DNA from: Micromonospora sp. WMMD1082
Lineage (GTDB): Bacteria; Actinomycetota; Actinomycetes; Mycobacteriales; Micromonosporaceae
Assembly: GCF_029626175.1 (NCBI RefSeq)
Contig: NZ_JARUBM010000002.1
Coordinates: forward strand, 6,341,001 to 6,405,000
Length of the DNA: 64,000 nt
Direction: 5' to 3'
Below the pieces are notes generated by a model, which saw only the letters and a list, made by a program, of their open reading frames with translations, ran no database searches and had not been told where the DNA came from. The position numbers were made by a program, and so were the translations under genes. Shown here piece after piece: positions 1 through 8,736 of the stretch (positions are counted from its first letter, which is position 1; every line of letters begins with the position of its first letter).

Positions 1-975
1 CTTGAGTACCGCCGGGCCGGCGACTCCGGGCTCGACCTGCCCGCCTTCTCCTTCGGTCTGTGGCAGAAGTTCGGCACCGACTACCCGTTCCACACCCAGC
101 GGGACATCGTGCTGCACGCCTTCGACCTCGGCATCACCCACTTCGACAACGCCGACCGCTACGGCCCACCCCACCGGGCCGCGCAGCAGTTCTTCGGGGA
201 GGTGCTCCGTCGGGACCTGGCCCCCTACCGGGACGAGTTGATCCTGTCCACCAAGGCCGGTAACCCGATCGGCCCGAGCCCCTACCTCCGGGGCGGCTCC
301 CGCAAGTCGCTGCTCACCTCGCTGGAGCACAGCCTGCGTGACCTGGGCACCGACTACGTCGACATCTTCTACAGCCACAGCCCCGACCTCACCACGCCGC
401 TGGAGGAGACGGTGGGCGCCCTGGCCAGCGCGGTGCAGCAGGGCAAGGCGCTCTACGTGGGGATCTCCAACTACGCCACCGAGCGCGCGCAGGAGATCGC
501 CGCACTGCTGCGCCAGGCGGGCGTACCGCTGCTGGTCCACCAGCCGCGCTACTCCATCTTCGACCGTCGCCCCGAACTCGACGGCCTGCTCAAGCTGGCC
601 GCCGAGGAGGGCTTCGGTCTGGTCGTCTACTCGCCGCTGGCGCAGGGCCTGCTCACCGACAAGTACCTCGACGGCATCCCGGACGGCGCCCGGGCCCGCA
701 ACAGCACCTTCCTGCTACCCGACGTCATCGACGACACCTACCGGCAGCGGGCCGGCGCACTCCACCAGATCGCCGAGCAACGCGGCCAGTCCCTGGCGCA
801 GCTGGCGTTGCAGTGGGTCCTGCGACAGCCCCAGGTGACCTCCGCCCTGATCGGCGCCAGCTCCACCTGGCAACTGGACCACAACGTCAAGGCGCTCGAC
901 TTCCCGCCGCTGACCGAGCAGGAGCTGGCGCTCATCGACGAGCACGGCGTACACGGGACGGGGTTGAAGCTCTGA
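1..975 (+). CDS. Aldo/keto reductase, 5' end outside the window
   Basis: NAD(P)H-dependent carbonyl reductase of the aldo/keto reductase superfamily, most like the L-glyceraldehyde-3-phosphate reductase (YghZ) branch. The frame is open from base 1 ([11 protein letters not shown]) and only about the first residue or two are missing. Family motifs visible are [12 protein letters not shown] (the Asp/Tyr active-site region), the STKAG strand with its catalytic Lys, [25 protein letters not shown] and [15 protein letters not shown]. The stop is one base before the ATG of the next gene, so it is probably cotranscribed with the two downstream flavin monooxygenase genes. The substrate cannot be told from sequence. 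Confidence 0.9.
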   Translation, partial: LEYRRAGDSGLDLPAFSFGLWQKFGTDYPFHTQRDIVLHAFDLGITHFDNADRYGPPHRAAQQFFGEVLRRDLAPYRDELILSTKAGNPIGPSPYLRGGSRKSLLTSLEHSLRDLGTDYVDIFYSHSPDLTTPLEETVGALASAVQQGKALYVGISNYATERAQEIAALLRQAGVPLLVHQPRYSIFDRRPELDGLLKLAAEEGFGLVVYSPLAQGLLTDKYLDGIPDGARARNSTFLLPDVIDDTYRQRAGALHQIAEQRGQSLAQLALQWVLRQPQVTSALIGASSTWQLDHNVKALDFPPLTEQELALIDEHGVHGTGLKL

Positions 976-976
976 G

Positions 977-2073
977 ATGACCGACCTGGCTGCACCGATC
1001 GGCGCCGGCGTCGCGGACGGACGCCCGTTCCGCCTGGGCTTCCTCCTGCACCTGGACGGCGACGCACCGCCGGCGCGGGCCTACCGGGAGGCCGTCGAGG
1101 TGTTCGTGGCCGCGGAGGAACTGGGCTACGACTCCGGGTGGGCCATCCAACGGCACTTCCGGCAGGGCCGCGAGCACGTCTCCGCCCCGCTGGTGGTGCT
1201 CGCCGCGATCGCCGAGCACACCACCCGCATCGGGTTGGGCACCGGTGTGCTCGTCCTCCCGCTGGAGGATCCCCTCAAGGTCGCCGAGGACGCGGCCACC
1301 CTCGACGCCCTCAGCGGCGGCCGGCTCGAACTCGGCGTCGGCTCGGGCCCGTTCCCGGGCGCCTGGGAGGCGTTCGGGAAGGACCTGGCCGACCGACACC
1401 GGCTCTTCGACGTCGCGGTGACCCGGCTGCACCAGGTGCTGGACGCCGCCCCGCTCAACAGCCTCGGCGAGGTGCTCCACCCACCGGCCGACGGGCTACG
1501 GCGACGGCTCTGGCAGGCCACCACCAGCGATCCGGAACGGGCAGTCGCGGCGGCGGCCGCCGCCGGCCGCGCCGGCGACGGGCTGCAACTCTCCCGCGCC
1601 ACCGGCTGGCGCGGCAGCACCGTACGGAGGCGCAGCGGCACCAGGCCGACTGGATCGCCGCCTACCGCGCGGCGTGGCGCGACCCCGACCACCCGCCCCG
1701 GGTGCAGGTCTCCCGGGCCGCCTACCCACACCCCGACCGTACGCAGGCCGTCCGGCTGGTCACCCCCGGCGTCCGCCGCTGGCAGAGCTGGCTGTCCGCC
1801 CGGCGCGACGTCGCGGGCCTCGACGTCGAGGAGTACCTGGCCGCCGACGGCGCGCTGCTCGGGCCGCCCGAGGCGATCGCGGCGCAGCTGGCCACCGACC
1901 CGGCGCTGCGGCACGCCACCGACCTGCTGGTGAGCTTCGTCCCGGGGGTACCCGACCTCGCCGAACATCTGCGGCTGCTCGCCGCCGCAGCGCAGGACCT
2001 GGCACCCCGGCTCGGCTGGCGCCCGGCCCACCACTCCCCGGCCCACCTCACCGCATCCCGAGGGACACCATGA
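977..2073 (+). pseudogene. Luciferase-like FMN-dependent monooxygenase, frameshifted
   Basis: Bacterial-luciferase-family (LLM) flavin monooxygenase that needs two reading frames. From the ATG at 977 frame 2 gives a normal N-terminus ([63 protein letters not shown]) as far as about base 1617. The family-like C-terminus ([16 protein letters not shown], then [17 protein letters not shown]) continues in frame 1 from about 1621 to the stop at 2073. The 1097-bp span is one base short of a multiple of three, as a single-base deletion near 1612-1622 would leave. Both halves keep normal codon use, so this is either a recent mutation or a sequencing error. The stop overlaps the next start as ATGA. Confidence 0.8.
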
Positions 2074-4250
2074 CCGGATTCCACCTCAACCTCTCGCTGA
2101 TGACGCCGGGCCACTTCCGGCACGCCTGGCGACTGCCACCCGCCGACCCGCTGGCCTACCTGGACATCGCGCACTTCCGGCGGCTGGCCCGGATCGCCGA
2201 GGACGCGAAGATCGACGCGATCTTCCTGGGGGACGGCCCCGCGTTGCGCGGTGAGATCGAGGACGCGCCGGGCACCGGTCTCGACCCGCTCGTGCTCCTG
2301 GGCCACCTCGCGGCCCACACCACGAACCTCGGTGTCGTCATCACCAGCTCGACGACGTACAACTCGCCGTACAACCTGGCCCGGCGCTTCCAGGCCCTCG
2401 ATCACGTCACCCGGGGTCGGGCGGCCGTCAACATCGTCACCACCGGCACGCCCGCCGCCGCCGCCAACTTCGGCCTGACCGCACACCCCGACAAGCAGAC
2501 CCGCTACCGCCGGGCGTACGAGTTCCTCGACGTGGTCACCCGCCTCTGGGACGGCTGGGAGCCCGACGCGATCGTCGCCGACAAGACCAGCGGCCGGTAC
2601 GCCGACCCGGCGCGGATCCACCGGATCGACCACGTCGGCGAGTTCTTCTCGGTGGCCGGGCCGCTCCCCGTGCCGGCCGGACCACAGGGCCGGCCGGTCA
2701 TCGTCCAGGCCGGTGGCTCGCCGGGCGGGCTCACCCTCGCCGGCACCTTCGCCGACGTCGTGTTCACCGTGGCGCAGACCCGGCCCACGGCGATCGCGTT
2801 CCGCGACGACATCCGGCGACGCGCCACGGCCGCCGGGCGGCACCCCGACGACGTCAAGGTCTCCCTCGGCGTGGTGGTGCTCGTGGCCGCGACCGAAGAG
2901 GAGGCCCGACACCGGGAACAGCAGCTCTACGCCACCCTGCCGATCGCGCGGCTGACCACCGCCCTCACCCGCAACCTGGGGCTACCCGAGGGCCGCTTCG
3001 GCCCGGACGACCCGATCACCGTCGACGATCTTCCCGACGTCATTCCCGGCGACGCCTTCTCCACGGGCTTCAGTACGTCCACCCGCGCGCTGATCGCCGC
3101 CGGCCCGCGTACGCCACGCGAGCTGATCCAGCGCGGTGCCGGCGGATCCGGGCACCGGCTGCTCGTCGGGTCGGCCGAGCAGGTCGCCGACGACCTGGAG
3201 TCCTGGTACGCGGCGGGCACCGCGGACGGCTTCACGGTGATGCCGGCCGACACCGCCGTCGACCTGGAGAACTTCGCCCGGCTGACGGTGCCGATCCTGC
3301 AGCGACGTGGCCTGTTCCAGACGGAGTACGCCCATCCGACGCTGCGCGGCCGGCTCGGGCTGCCGCTCCCCCGCCGGACGCAGACGCCCCGCCCGGCGGC
3401 GCCCGCACCCGCGTCGACGGAGACGGCCGATGGCGACGGCGGTCCCGACCTGTCGTCCGTCGCCGCCCGCTACGGCGACCCCGCCGCGACGCTCGGCGTG
3501 GCCACCGACGTCATCCGCCAGCAGCTCGCCCACCGTTCGGTGCGCCGGTTCGGACCCCGTGCGGTCACCGACGACGAGCTGACCGCGCTGATCGCGGCGG
3601 CGCAGTCCGCACCCACCTCGTCCAACCTCCAGCCCTGGAGCGTCGTGGCGGTACGCGATCCCGCCCGCAGGGCCCGGCTGGCCGCGCTCGCCGGCAACCA
3701 GACCTTCATCGCGCAGGCCCCGCTGTTCCTGGTCTGGATCGCCGACCTCGGCCGGGCCCGGCGGCTGGCCGACCGCGCCGGGGCACCGCTCGCCGCCGTC
3801 GACTATCTGGAGACGACCATCATCGGCTTCGTCGACACCGCGCTGGCGGCCCAGAACGCCGTGCTGGCCGCGGAGTCGCTCGGCCTGGGCACCGTGTTCG
3901 TCGGCGCGATCCGTAACCGCCCCGAGGAGGTCGCCGCCGAGCTGGCGCTGCCGCCCCACGCGGTGGCCACGTTCGGGCTGGCCGTCGGCACACCGGACCC
4001 CACCGAGCGGGCCGGTGTCAAACCGCGGCTGCCGCTCGACGCCGTCCTGCATCGGGAGCGGTACGACGCCGACGCGGCGGACCCGCACATCGCCACCTAC
4101 GACAAACGACTCGGCGCGTACCACACCCGGTACGGGCTGCCGGGCGCCTGGAGCGACCGGGTGCTCGCCCGGCTCGGCGGGCCGGAGTCGATGGGCGGGC
4201 GACACCGCCTGCGGGAGATACTGGAGCGCCTCGGCCTACCGTCCCGGTGA
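2070..4250 (+). CDS. NtaA/SnaA/DszA-family FMN monooxygenase fused to a nitroreductase-type flavin reductase
   Basis: Two-domain oxidoreductase of 726 residues. Residues 1 to about 430 form an NtaA/DmoA/SnaA-type FMN monooxygenase: FHLNLSLMTPGHFRHAWR, IFLGDGPAL, a TSSTTYNSPYNLARRFQ stretch, GRAAVNIVTTGTP and VIVQAGGSPGG. A Pro/Ala-rich linker (about 434-460) leads to a NfsA/FRase-like nitroreductase domain: QLAHRSVRRFG, SAPTSSNLQPWSVV and FGLAVGTPDP. Family enzymes of the first type oxidise nitrilotriacetate, sulfones or cysteine derivatives with FMNH2 supplied by a separate reductase. Here the reductase appears to be built in, which is an inference. The ATG at 2070 is chosen because it overlaps the upstream stop and opens the conserved N-terminus. 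Confidence 0.85.
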   Translation: MTGFHLNLSLMTPGHFRHAWRLPPADPLAYLDIAHFRRLARIAEDAKIDAIFLGDGPALRGEIEDAPGTGLDPLVLLGHLAAHTTNLGVVITSSTTYNSPYNLARRFQALDHVTRGRAAVNIVTTGTPAAAANFGLTAHPDKQTRYRRAYEFLDVVTRLWDGWEPDAIVADKTSGRYADPARIHRIDHVGEFFSVAGPLPVPAGPQGRPVIVQAGGSPGGLTLAGTFADVVFTVAQTRPTAIAFRDDIRRRATAAGRHPDDVKVSLGVVVLVAATEEEARHREQQLYATLPIARLTTALTRNLGLPEGRFGPDDPITVDDLPDVIPGDAFSTGFSTSTRALIAAGPRTPRELIQRGAGGSGHRLLVGSAEQVADDLESWYAAGTADGFTVMPADTAVDLENFARLTVPILQRRGLFQTEYAHPTLRGRLGLPLPRRTQTPRPAAPAPASTETADGDGGPDLSSVAARYGDPAATLGVATDVIRQQLAHRSVRRFGPRAVTDDELTALIAAAQSAPTSSNLQPWSVVAVRDPARRARLAALAGNQTFIAQAPLFLVWIADLGRARRLADRAGAPLAAVDYLETTIIGFVDTALAAQNAVLAAESLGLGTVFVGAIRNRPEEVAAELALPPHAVATFGLAVGTPDPTERAGVKPRLPLDAVLHRERYDADAADPHIATYDKRLGAYHTRYGLPGAWSDRVLARLGGPESMGGRHRLREILERLGLPSR

Positions 4251-4359
4251 CTCGGCGGGCCAAGCGGTGACCTGGTGATCTGCCCGCCGCGACCCGAAGG
4301 ACGGCGAGGCCGCCGGGCCGTCGTGGGCGGTCGGCCGGCCAGGGACGTCGGTGCGGGCC

Positions 4360-4794
4360 CTACCCGATGAATGGGCGCCCGTCGTGGCGGGCGGCGTCGC
4401 GGAGCACGGGTACGTCCGGGGCGAAGACCGGCTCCGGCAGCCGATCGAGGGCGAACCAGCCCAACTCGGACGCCTCACCGTCCGGCTCGCCGACCCGGCG
4501 CACGGGTGCACCGAGGAACACCACGCCGAGCAGGTGCAGGAGCCGGCCGTCCGGGCGCCGGTACAGCTGGCTGGCGGGATCGCTGTAGACGCCGAGCAGG
4601 CCGTACAGGCTGACCTCCCAGCCGGTCTCCTCCCGGACTTCCCGCACGGTGGCCTGCTCCCAGCTCTCGCCGGCTTCCACCCCGCCGCCGGGCACTCCCC
4701 AGGTGCCCTCCCCGCTGCGGCGCATCAGCAGGACCCGACCCGCCGCGTCGCGCACCACGGCGCCGCACACGGCGCGGATGCTGGCGTTCTCCAC
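4360..4794 (-). CDS. NUDIX hydrolase (MutT-like)
   Basis: Small 144-residue NUDIX pyrophosphohydrolase. A full NUDIX box is present (GGGVEAGESWEQATVREV followed by REETGW), preceded by LLMRRSGEGTWGVPGG as in MutT/NudL-like sanitation enzymes. It hydrolyses a nucleoside diphosphate linked to another group, but the substrate is not predictable. It lies on the minus strand, convergent with the fused monooxygenase and about 230 bp from the acetyltransferase gene, so it probably has its own promoter. A possible -10 (TAGGAT, complement of 4864-4869) lies about 70 bp upstream of the ATG. Confidence 0.88.
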   Translation of the reverse strand: MENASIRAVCGAVVRDAAGRVLLMRRSGEGTWGVPGGGVEAGESWEQATVREVREETGWEVSLYGLLGVYSDPASQLYRRPDGRLLHLLGVVFLGAPVRRVGEPDGEASELGWFALDRLPEPVFAPDVPVLRDAARHDGRPFIG

Positions 4795-5026
4795 GCCGGT
4801 GATCGTCGCAGCCGGACGGGTGAGGTGTCAGCGGCTCGTGACCGGCGCCACCACCCCTAGATCATCCTAGGCCGATAGGTTGGATGGTGTGACCGCGCCG
4901 ACCCGGGAGTCCGCGGCGGGCAGCGGTGGCGCGGGAGGGGGTCGCCGGCCCCGGCCCGGCGGCCCCCTCCCTTCCGGCCGTCCCCGCCGGCTCCACCACC
5001 AGCACCGAGCTGCGGGGACGGTGGTA

Positions 5027-5740
5027 TCAGCTACCCGCGGCGCTGTCGGCCAGGACGGGTGCCAGGTCGGGCGTGCGGTACGCGTTGAACATGGTGTGGC
5101 GGCGCAGGCTGAACCCGAGCGAACGGTAGAGCCGGATGGCGCGGGTGTTGTCCGCCGCCGCGTGCAGGAACGGTGTCTCACCGCGCTCCCGGATGCCGGC
5201 GGCCACCGCGCGCACCAGCCGCGACCCGAGACCCAACCGCCGGTACGCCGGGTCGGTGCAGACCGCGCTGATCTCGGTCCAGCCCGGCGGGTGCAGGCGT
5301 TCGCCCGCCATCGCGACGAGCTTGCCGCCGATCCGGATGCCCAGGTAGGTGCCGAGTTCGATGGTGCGCTGCCGGAACGGTCCCGGCTCGGTGCGGGCCA
5401 CCAGGTCGAGCATCTCCGGCACGTCGGACGGGCGCAGCCGGACCGCCTCCGGATCGGTGGCGACCCGCAGCGCGGTGGCGACCATCTGCACGCCCGTGAT
5501 CCGCTCCACCACATCCCAGCCGGCCGGCGGGTTGCTGTTCGTCCCGGCCACCGCCACCACCGTGCCGGGGCCGACCAGCGCGGCGAGGTCGTCCCAGGCC
5601 CGCGCGTGGTGGTCGGCGGCCAGGGTGGTGAACGGCGCGACGTCCGGCTGGTAGCGGGCCGCCTCCCCGTTGACCTCGGCCAGGTGGGTGTGCGGGCCGG
5701 TGAGTGCCGCCCACACCGGGTTGTCCAGGATGTGTGTCAC
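5027..5740 (-). CDS. GNAT N-acetyltransferase (FR47-like)
   Basis: A 237-residue protein with a divergent N-terminal half and a C-terminal acetyl-CoA-binding GNAT fold: RPSDVPEMLDLV, GGKLVAMAGERLHPPGWTEISAVCT, then the pyrophosphate loop YRRLGLGSRLVRAV (R-x2-G-x-G-S/A) and FLHAAADNTRAIRLYRSLGF. It is the last gene of the ABC transporter operon and starts 12 bp after the binding-protein stop. In Bacillus an acetyltransferase (SnaA) in a comparable transporter/monooxygenase operon acetylates S-alkylcysteines before oxidation. The same role here is inference from gene context only. Confidence 0.85.
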   Translation of the reverse strand: MTHILDNPVWAALTGPHTHLAEVNGEAARYQPDVAPFTTLAADHHARAWDDLAALVGPGTVVAVAGTNSNPPAGWDVVERITGVQMVATALRVATDPEAVRLRPSDVPEMLDLVARTEPGPFRQRTIELGTYLGIRIGGKLVAMAGERLHPPGWTEISAVCTDPAYRRLGLGSRLVRAVAAGIRERGETPFLHAAADNTRAIRLYRSLGFSLRRHTMFNAYRTPDLAPVLADSAAGS

Positions 5741-5752
5741 GGTGCCTCCGGC

Positions 5753-6721
5753 TCAGGTTCGCGGCAGCCCGGGTGGGTTGACCTCGGAGGTCGGGATCGC
5801 CTCGTCGCCCAACCCCCACCGGTCCAGCACCTCCTGGTACTTCCCGCTCTGGATGACGGTGTTGAGCGCCTCACTGAGCGCCGGGACCAGGTTATTGTCC
5901 TTCTTGGTCATCGCGGCGATCTGGGCCGGCACCTCGCCGCCGCCCGGCACCACGCCGACCACCTTGGTCTCACCGCTGACCGTGGCGTGGTAGACCAGCG
6001 CCGGGTTCGGCCCGAAGTAGGCGTCGATCCGCCCGGAGCGCAGCGCCAGCTGGTACTCGGTCGGGCGCTGGTAGTAGACGATCTTCGCCTCCTCCAGCCC
6101 GGCCGCCTTGTTCTGCTCGTTCCAGCGCAGCAGCACCTGTTCCTGGTTGGTGCCCGAGCCGACCGAGACGGTGAGCCCGGCGATGTCGGCCGGCTTCTCG
6201 ATCTTGTCGATCTCGCCGTCCTTCTTCACCTCCCAGCCGAGCGAGTCGACCCGGTAGGAGGCGAAGTCGTAGATGTCCTTGCGTTCCTCGGTCACCGTGA
6301 TGTTGGAGAAGCCCACCTCGTTCTGGCCGGACCGGATGACCAGGAAGAGGTTCTCCCAGGAGGTGGGTTGCAGGTCCAGTTCCAGGCCGAGCACGTCGGC
6401 GACGAGCTGGGCGATGTCCGGTTCGACGCCGATCAGCGTACGGTCGTCGTCGGCGCGGAACGCCAGCGGTGGCGAGCCCTCGCCGCTGACGCCGACCGCG
6501 AGCTTGCCGTCGGCACGGACGGCCTCGGGCACCTTGGCGGCGATGGCCTCGACCTTGTCGGCCCGGATCCGCGGCTGGTCCGGGCTGGTGTTGATCACCT
6601 GGCCGCCGCCGTCCGCGGACGGGTCGACGGGGACCGCCCGTTCGGCGTCCGGGGTGCCGCAGGCGGCCAGTACCAGTACGCCGGCCAGGGACAGCAGGAC
6701 GCCGTGGCGCCATCGGGGCAT
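5753..6721 (-). CDS. ABC transporter substrate-binding lipoprotein, polar amino acid type
   Basis: Extracytoplasmic solute receptor (SBP_bac_3 family) of 322 residues. The N-terminus is a lipoprotein signal with lipobox LVLAACG, giving a lipid-anchored Cys at about residue 21. The mature part shows VGVSGEGSPPLAFRADDD, TLIGVEPDIAQLVADVLG, VGFSNITVTEERKD, VSVGSGTNQEQ and LRSGRIDAYF, typical of binding proteins for cystine, glutamine or opines. It lies in an operon with the ATPase (37 bp upstream) and permease. The ligand is probably an amino acid or a cysteine derivative, inferred from family and context. Confidence 0.9.
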   Translation of the reverse strand: MPRWRHGVLLSLAGVLVLAACGTPDAERAVPVDPSADGGGQVINTSPDQPRIRADKVEAIAAKVPEAVRADGKLAVGVSGEGSPPLAFRADDDRTLIGVEPDIAQLVADVLGLELDLQPTSWENLFLVIRSGQNEVGFSNITVTEERKDIYDFASYRVDSLGWEVKKDGEIDKIEKPADIAGLTVSVGSGTNQEQVLLRWNEQNKAAGLEEAKIVYYQRPTEYQLALRSGRIDAYFGPNPALVYHATVSGETKVVGVVPGGGEVPAQIAAMTKKDNNLVPALSEALNTVIQSGKYQEVLDRWGLGDEAIPTSEVNPPGLPRT

Positions 6722-6758
6722 GGGGTGCTCCTTTACTCGGAGGGTTGCGACGGATGGT

Positions 6759-7523
6759 TCAGAGGACCTTGGCGAGGAAGGCGCGGGTGCGCTCGTGCTG
6801 CGGGTCGTCCAGGACCTGCCGGGGCGGGCCCTGCTCGACGATGCGGCCGTCGTCCATGAACACGACCGTGTCGGCGGCCTCGCGGGCGAAGCCGATCTCG
6901 TGGGTGACGACGATCATGGTGGTGCCGCCCCGGGCGAGGTCCCGCATCACGTCGAGGACCTCGCCGACCAGCTCCGGGTCCAGGGCCGAGGTCGGCTCGT
7001 CGAAGAGCACGACCTTCGGCTCCAGGGCGAGCGCCCGGGCGATGGCGACCCGCTGCTGCTGGCCGCCGGAGAGCTGGCGCGGGTAGCTCTGCGACTTCTC
7101 CGCGAGGCCGACCCGGTCCAGCAGTCGGGCCGCCGACTCCGCCACGTCGCGTCGCCGCCGGCCCTGCGCCGAGATCGGCGCCTCCATGACGTTCTCCAGC
7201 ACCGTCAGGTGCGGGAAGAGGTTGAAGTTCTGGAACACGAAGCCGATGTGCGTACGCTGCCGGAGCACCTCCCGCTCCTTCAGCTCGCGCAGCCGGCCGC
7301 CGGCGTGGCGGTAGCCGACCAACTCGCCGTCGATGCGTACGTATCCCCGGTTCACCTTCTCCAGGTGGTTGATGCTGCGCAGCAGCGTCGACTTGCCGGA
7401 GCCCGAGGGCCCGAGGATGACGACCACCTGACCGGCCCGCACCTCCAGGTCGACGCCGCGCAGCACCTCCAGCGGGCCGAAGCTCTTGTGGATGCCGCGT
7501 ACCTCCACCATCGTCCGGCTCAT
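6759..7523 (-). CDS. ABC transporter ATP-binding protein, polar amino acid type
   Basis: A 254-residue cytoplasmic ATPase of the GlnQ/TcyN class. Walker A is GPSGSGKST, the signature is LSGGQQQRVAIARALA, Walker B is VVLFDEPTSALDPE, and the switch His lies in VVTHEIGFA. The chosen ATG (complement of 7521-7523) overlaps the stop of the permease gene as ATGA, which supports both this start and translational coupling. A second Met four residues on (MVEVRG) is possible. It energises import with the permease upstream and lipoprotein downstream. Confidence 0.93.
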   Translation of the reverse strand: MSRTMVEVRGIHKSFGPLEVLRGVDLEVRAGQVVVILGPSGSGKSTLLRSINHLEKVNRGYVRIDGELVGYRHAGGRLRELKEREVLRQRTHIGFVFQNFNLFPHLTVLENVMEAPISAQGRRRRDVAESAARLLDRVGLAEKSQSYPRQLSGGQQQRVAIARALALEPKVVLFDEPTSALDPELVGEVLDVMRDLARGGTTMIVVTHEIGFAREAADTVVFMDDGRIVEQGPPRQVLDDPQHERTRAFLAKVL

Positions 7524-8524
7524 CGTCCGGACTCCTGGTCGAGGGCGGCGGCGAGCTGGGCGCGCTCGGCCTGTCGCTGCCGGCGAGCCTCCGCAAGGGT
7601 GCCCAACACCCGGCGTACCCGCTGCCACGGCGTGAGGGGCAGGACCCGCACCGCGCCACGCGCGTAGTAGCGCTCGACGTAGTACTGGATGATCGAGAGC
7701 ACGGTGGTCAGGGCGAGATACCAGATCGCGGCCACGAGCAGCAGGGCGATCACCCGACCGTTGCGCGCGTAGATGATCTGGACCTGGTAGAACAGCTCCG
7801 GGATGGCCATGATGTAGACCACCGACGTGCCCTTGACCAGGCCGATGATCTCGTTGCCGGCGGTCGGGATGATGGTCCGCATCGCCTGGGGCAGCAGGAT
7901 GCGCCGGATCTGGCGGCGCCGGGGGATGCCGAGCGCCGTCGCCGCCTCCAGCTGCCCCTGGTCGACCGAGAGGAACCCGGAGCGCACGATCTCCGCGCAG
8001 TACGCCGCCTGGTGCAGCGCGAGGCCGAGCGCCGCCGCGGTCAGCGGCCCGATCAGGTCCTGGGTGCCGATGTCGAAGAACGCCGGCCCGAACGGGATGC
8101 CGAACGAGATGCGGTCGTAGAGCAGCGCGAGGTTGAACCAGAACAGCAGTTGCAGGATCAGCGGTACGGAGCGGAAGAGCCAGACGTAACCCCAGGAGAC
8201 GGCTTGGAGCAGCGGGCTCTGGGAGAGCCGCATCAGCGCCAGGACCGTGCCGAGCGCGAAGCCGAGCACGATCCCCAGGGCGGTCAGTTGCAGGGTCACC
8301 CCGACCGCGCGCAGCACCGTCTCGTAGAAGAGGTACTGGCTGACCACGTGCCATTCCCAGGCCGGGTTGGTGACCAGCGCGTTCAGCAACATCGCCAGCA
8401 GCACCGCGGCCACCGCGCTCGCCACCCAGCGCCACGGATGCCGGGCCGGCACCACCCTGAGCGACCGGAGGTCGTCCGAAGGCGGACGGGTGCCGCTGGC
8501 CGGCGCCGCGGAGATCGCTGTCAT
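7520..8524 (-). CDS. ABC transporter permease, polar amino acid (His/Glu/Gln/opine) family
   Basis: Membrane permease of 334 residues with several hydrophobic segments. It carries the HisM/GlnP-type signatures TLQLTALGIVLGFALG, WLFRSVPLILQLLF, AAYCAEIVRSGFLSVDQGQ and the EAA loop EAATALGIPRRRQIRRILLPQAM. The ATG at 8524 is preferred over an in-frame GTG at 8572 because a GAGGAG Shine-Dalgarno sits about seven bases before it. It is longer than the usual 220-280 residues because of an N-terminal extension of about 60 residues and a basic, Gln/Ala-rich C-terminal tail. It is the first gene of the operon permease-ATPase-binding protein-acetyltransferase. Confidence 0.9.
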   Translation of the reverse strand: MTAISAAPASGTRPPSDDLRSLRVVPARHPWRWVASAVAAVLLAMLLNALVTNPAWEWHVVSQYLFYETVLRAVGVTLQLTALGIVLGFALGTVLALMRLSQSPLLQAVSWGYVWLFRSVPLILQLLFWFNLALLYDRISFGIPFGPAFFDIGTQDLIGPLTAAALGLALHQAAYCAEIVRSGFLSVDQGQLEAATALGIPRRRQIRRILLPQAMRTIIPTAGNEIIGLVKGTSVVYIMAIPELFYQVQIIYARNGRVIALLLVAAIWYLALTTVLSIIQYYVERYYARGAVRVLPLTPWQRVRRVLGTLAEARRQRQAERAQLAAALDQESGR

Positions 8525-8542
8525 TCCCGACTCCTCATATTG

Positions 8543-8559
8543 CCTAGTATCCCTATAGG
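8543..8559. promoter_or_regulatory. Candidate operator/promoter upstream of the ABC operon
   Basis: CCTAGTATCCCTATAGG has CCTA/TAGG ends and contains the 8-bp perfect palindrome CCTATAGG (8552-8559). It lies 20-35 bp upstream of the permease ATG, where a -10 region or repressor site would be expected. The AT-rich stretch contrasts with its surroundings. The regulator is unknown. Confidence 0.35.
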
Positions 8560-8679
8560 AAAAGAGGGACACAAGCCCCGCCGACCTGATCGTCGGCCGG
8601 CGTCCGACCGGAGCTGTGAGCTGCGTTACCTATACGTGGACCGGGAATCAGCACACCGGTTGAGGGTTTGGAGCAAGAT

Positions 8680-8736
8680 ATGACCATCGCACCACTGCCC
8701 CACGCGCACCCGGACCGGCCGGGGGTGGGCGGATGA
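8680..8736 (+). CDS. 18-codon leader ORF upstream of the Bcr/CflA exporter
   Basis: Short open frame reading MTIAPLPHAHPDRPGVGG. The ATG at 8680 has a good Shine-Dalgarno (TTTGGAG, spacing about seven). Its TGA overlaps the exporter start as ATGA, so translation of the exporter may depend on ribosomes ending here. No homology is recognised. It may be a regulatory leader peptide, and Pro/His-rich codons near its end could slow ribosomes. It could also be a chance ORF. Confidence 0.45.
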   Translation: MTIAPLPHAHPDRPGVGG

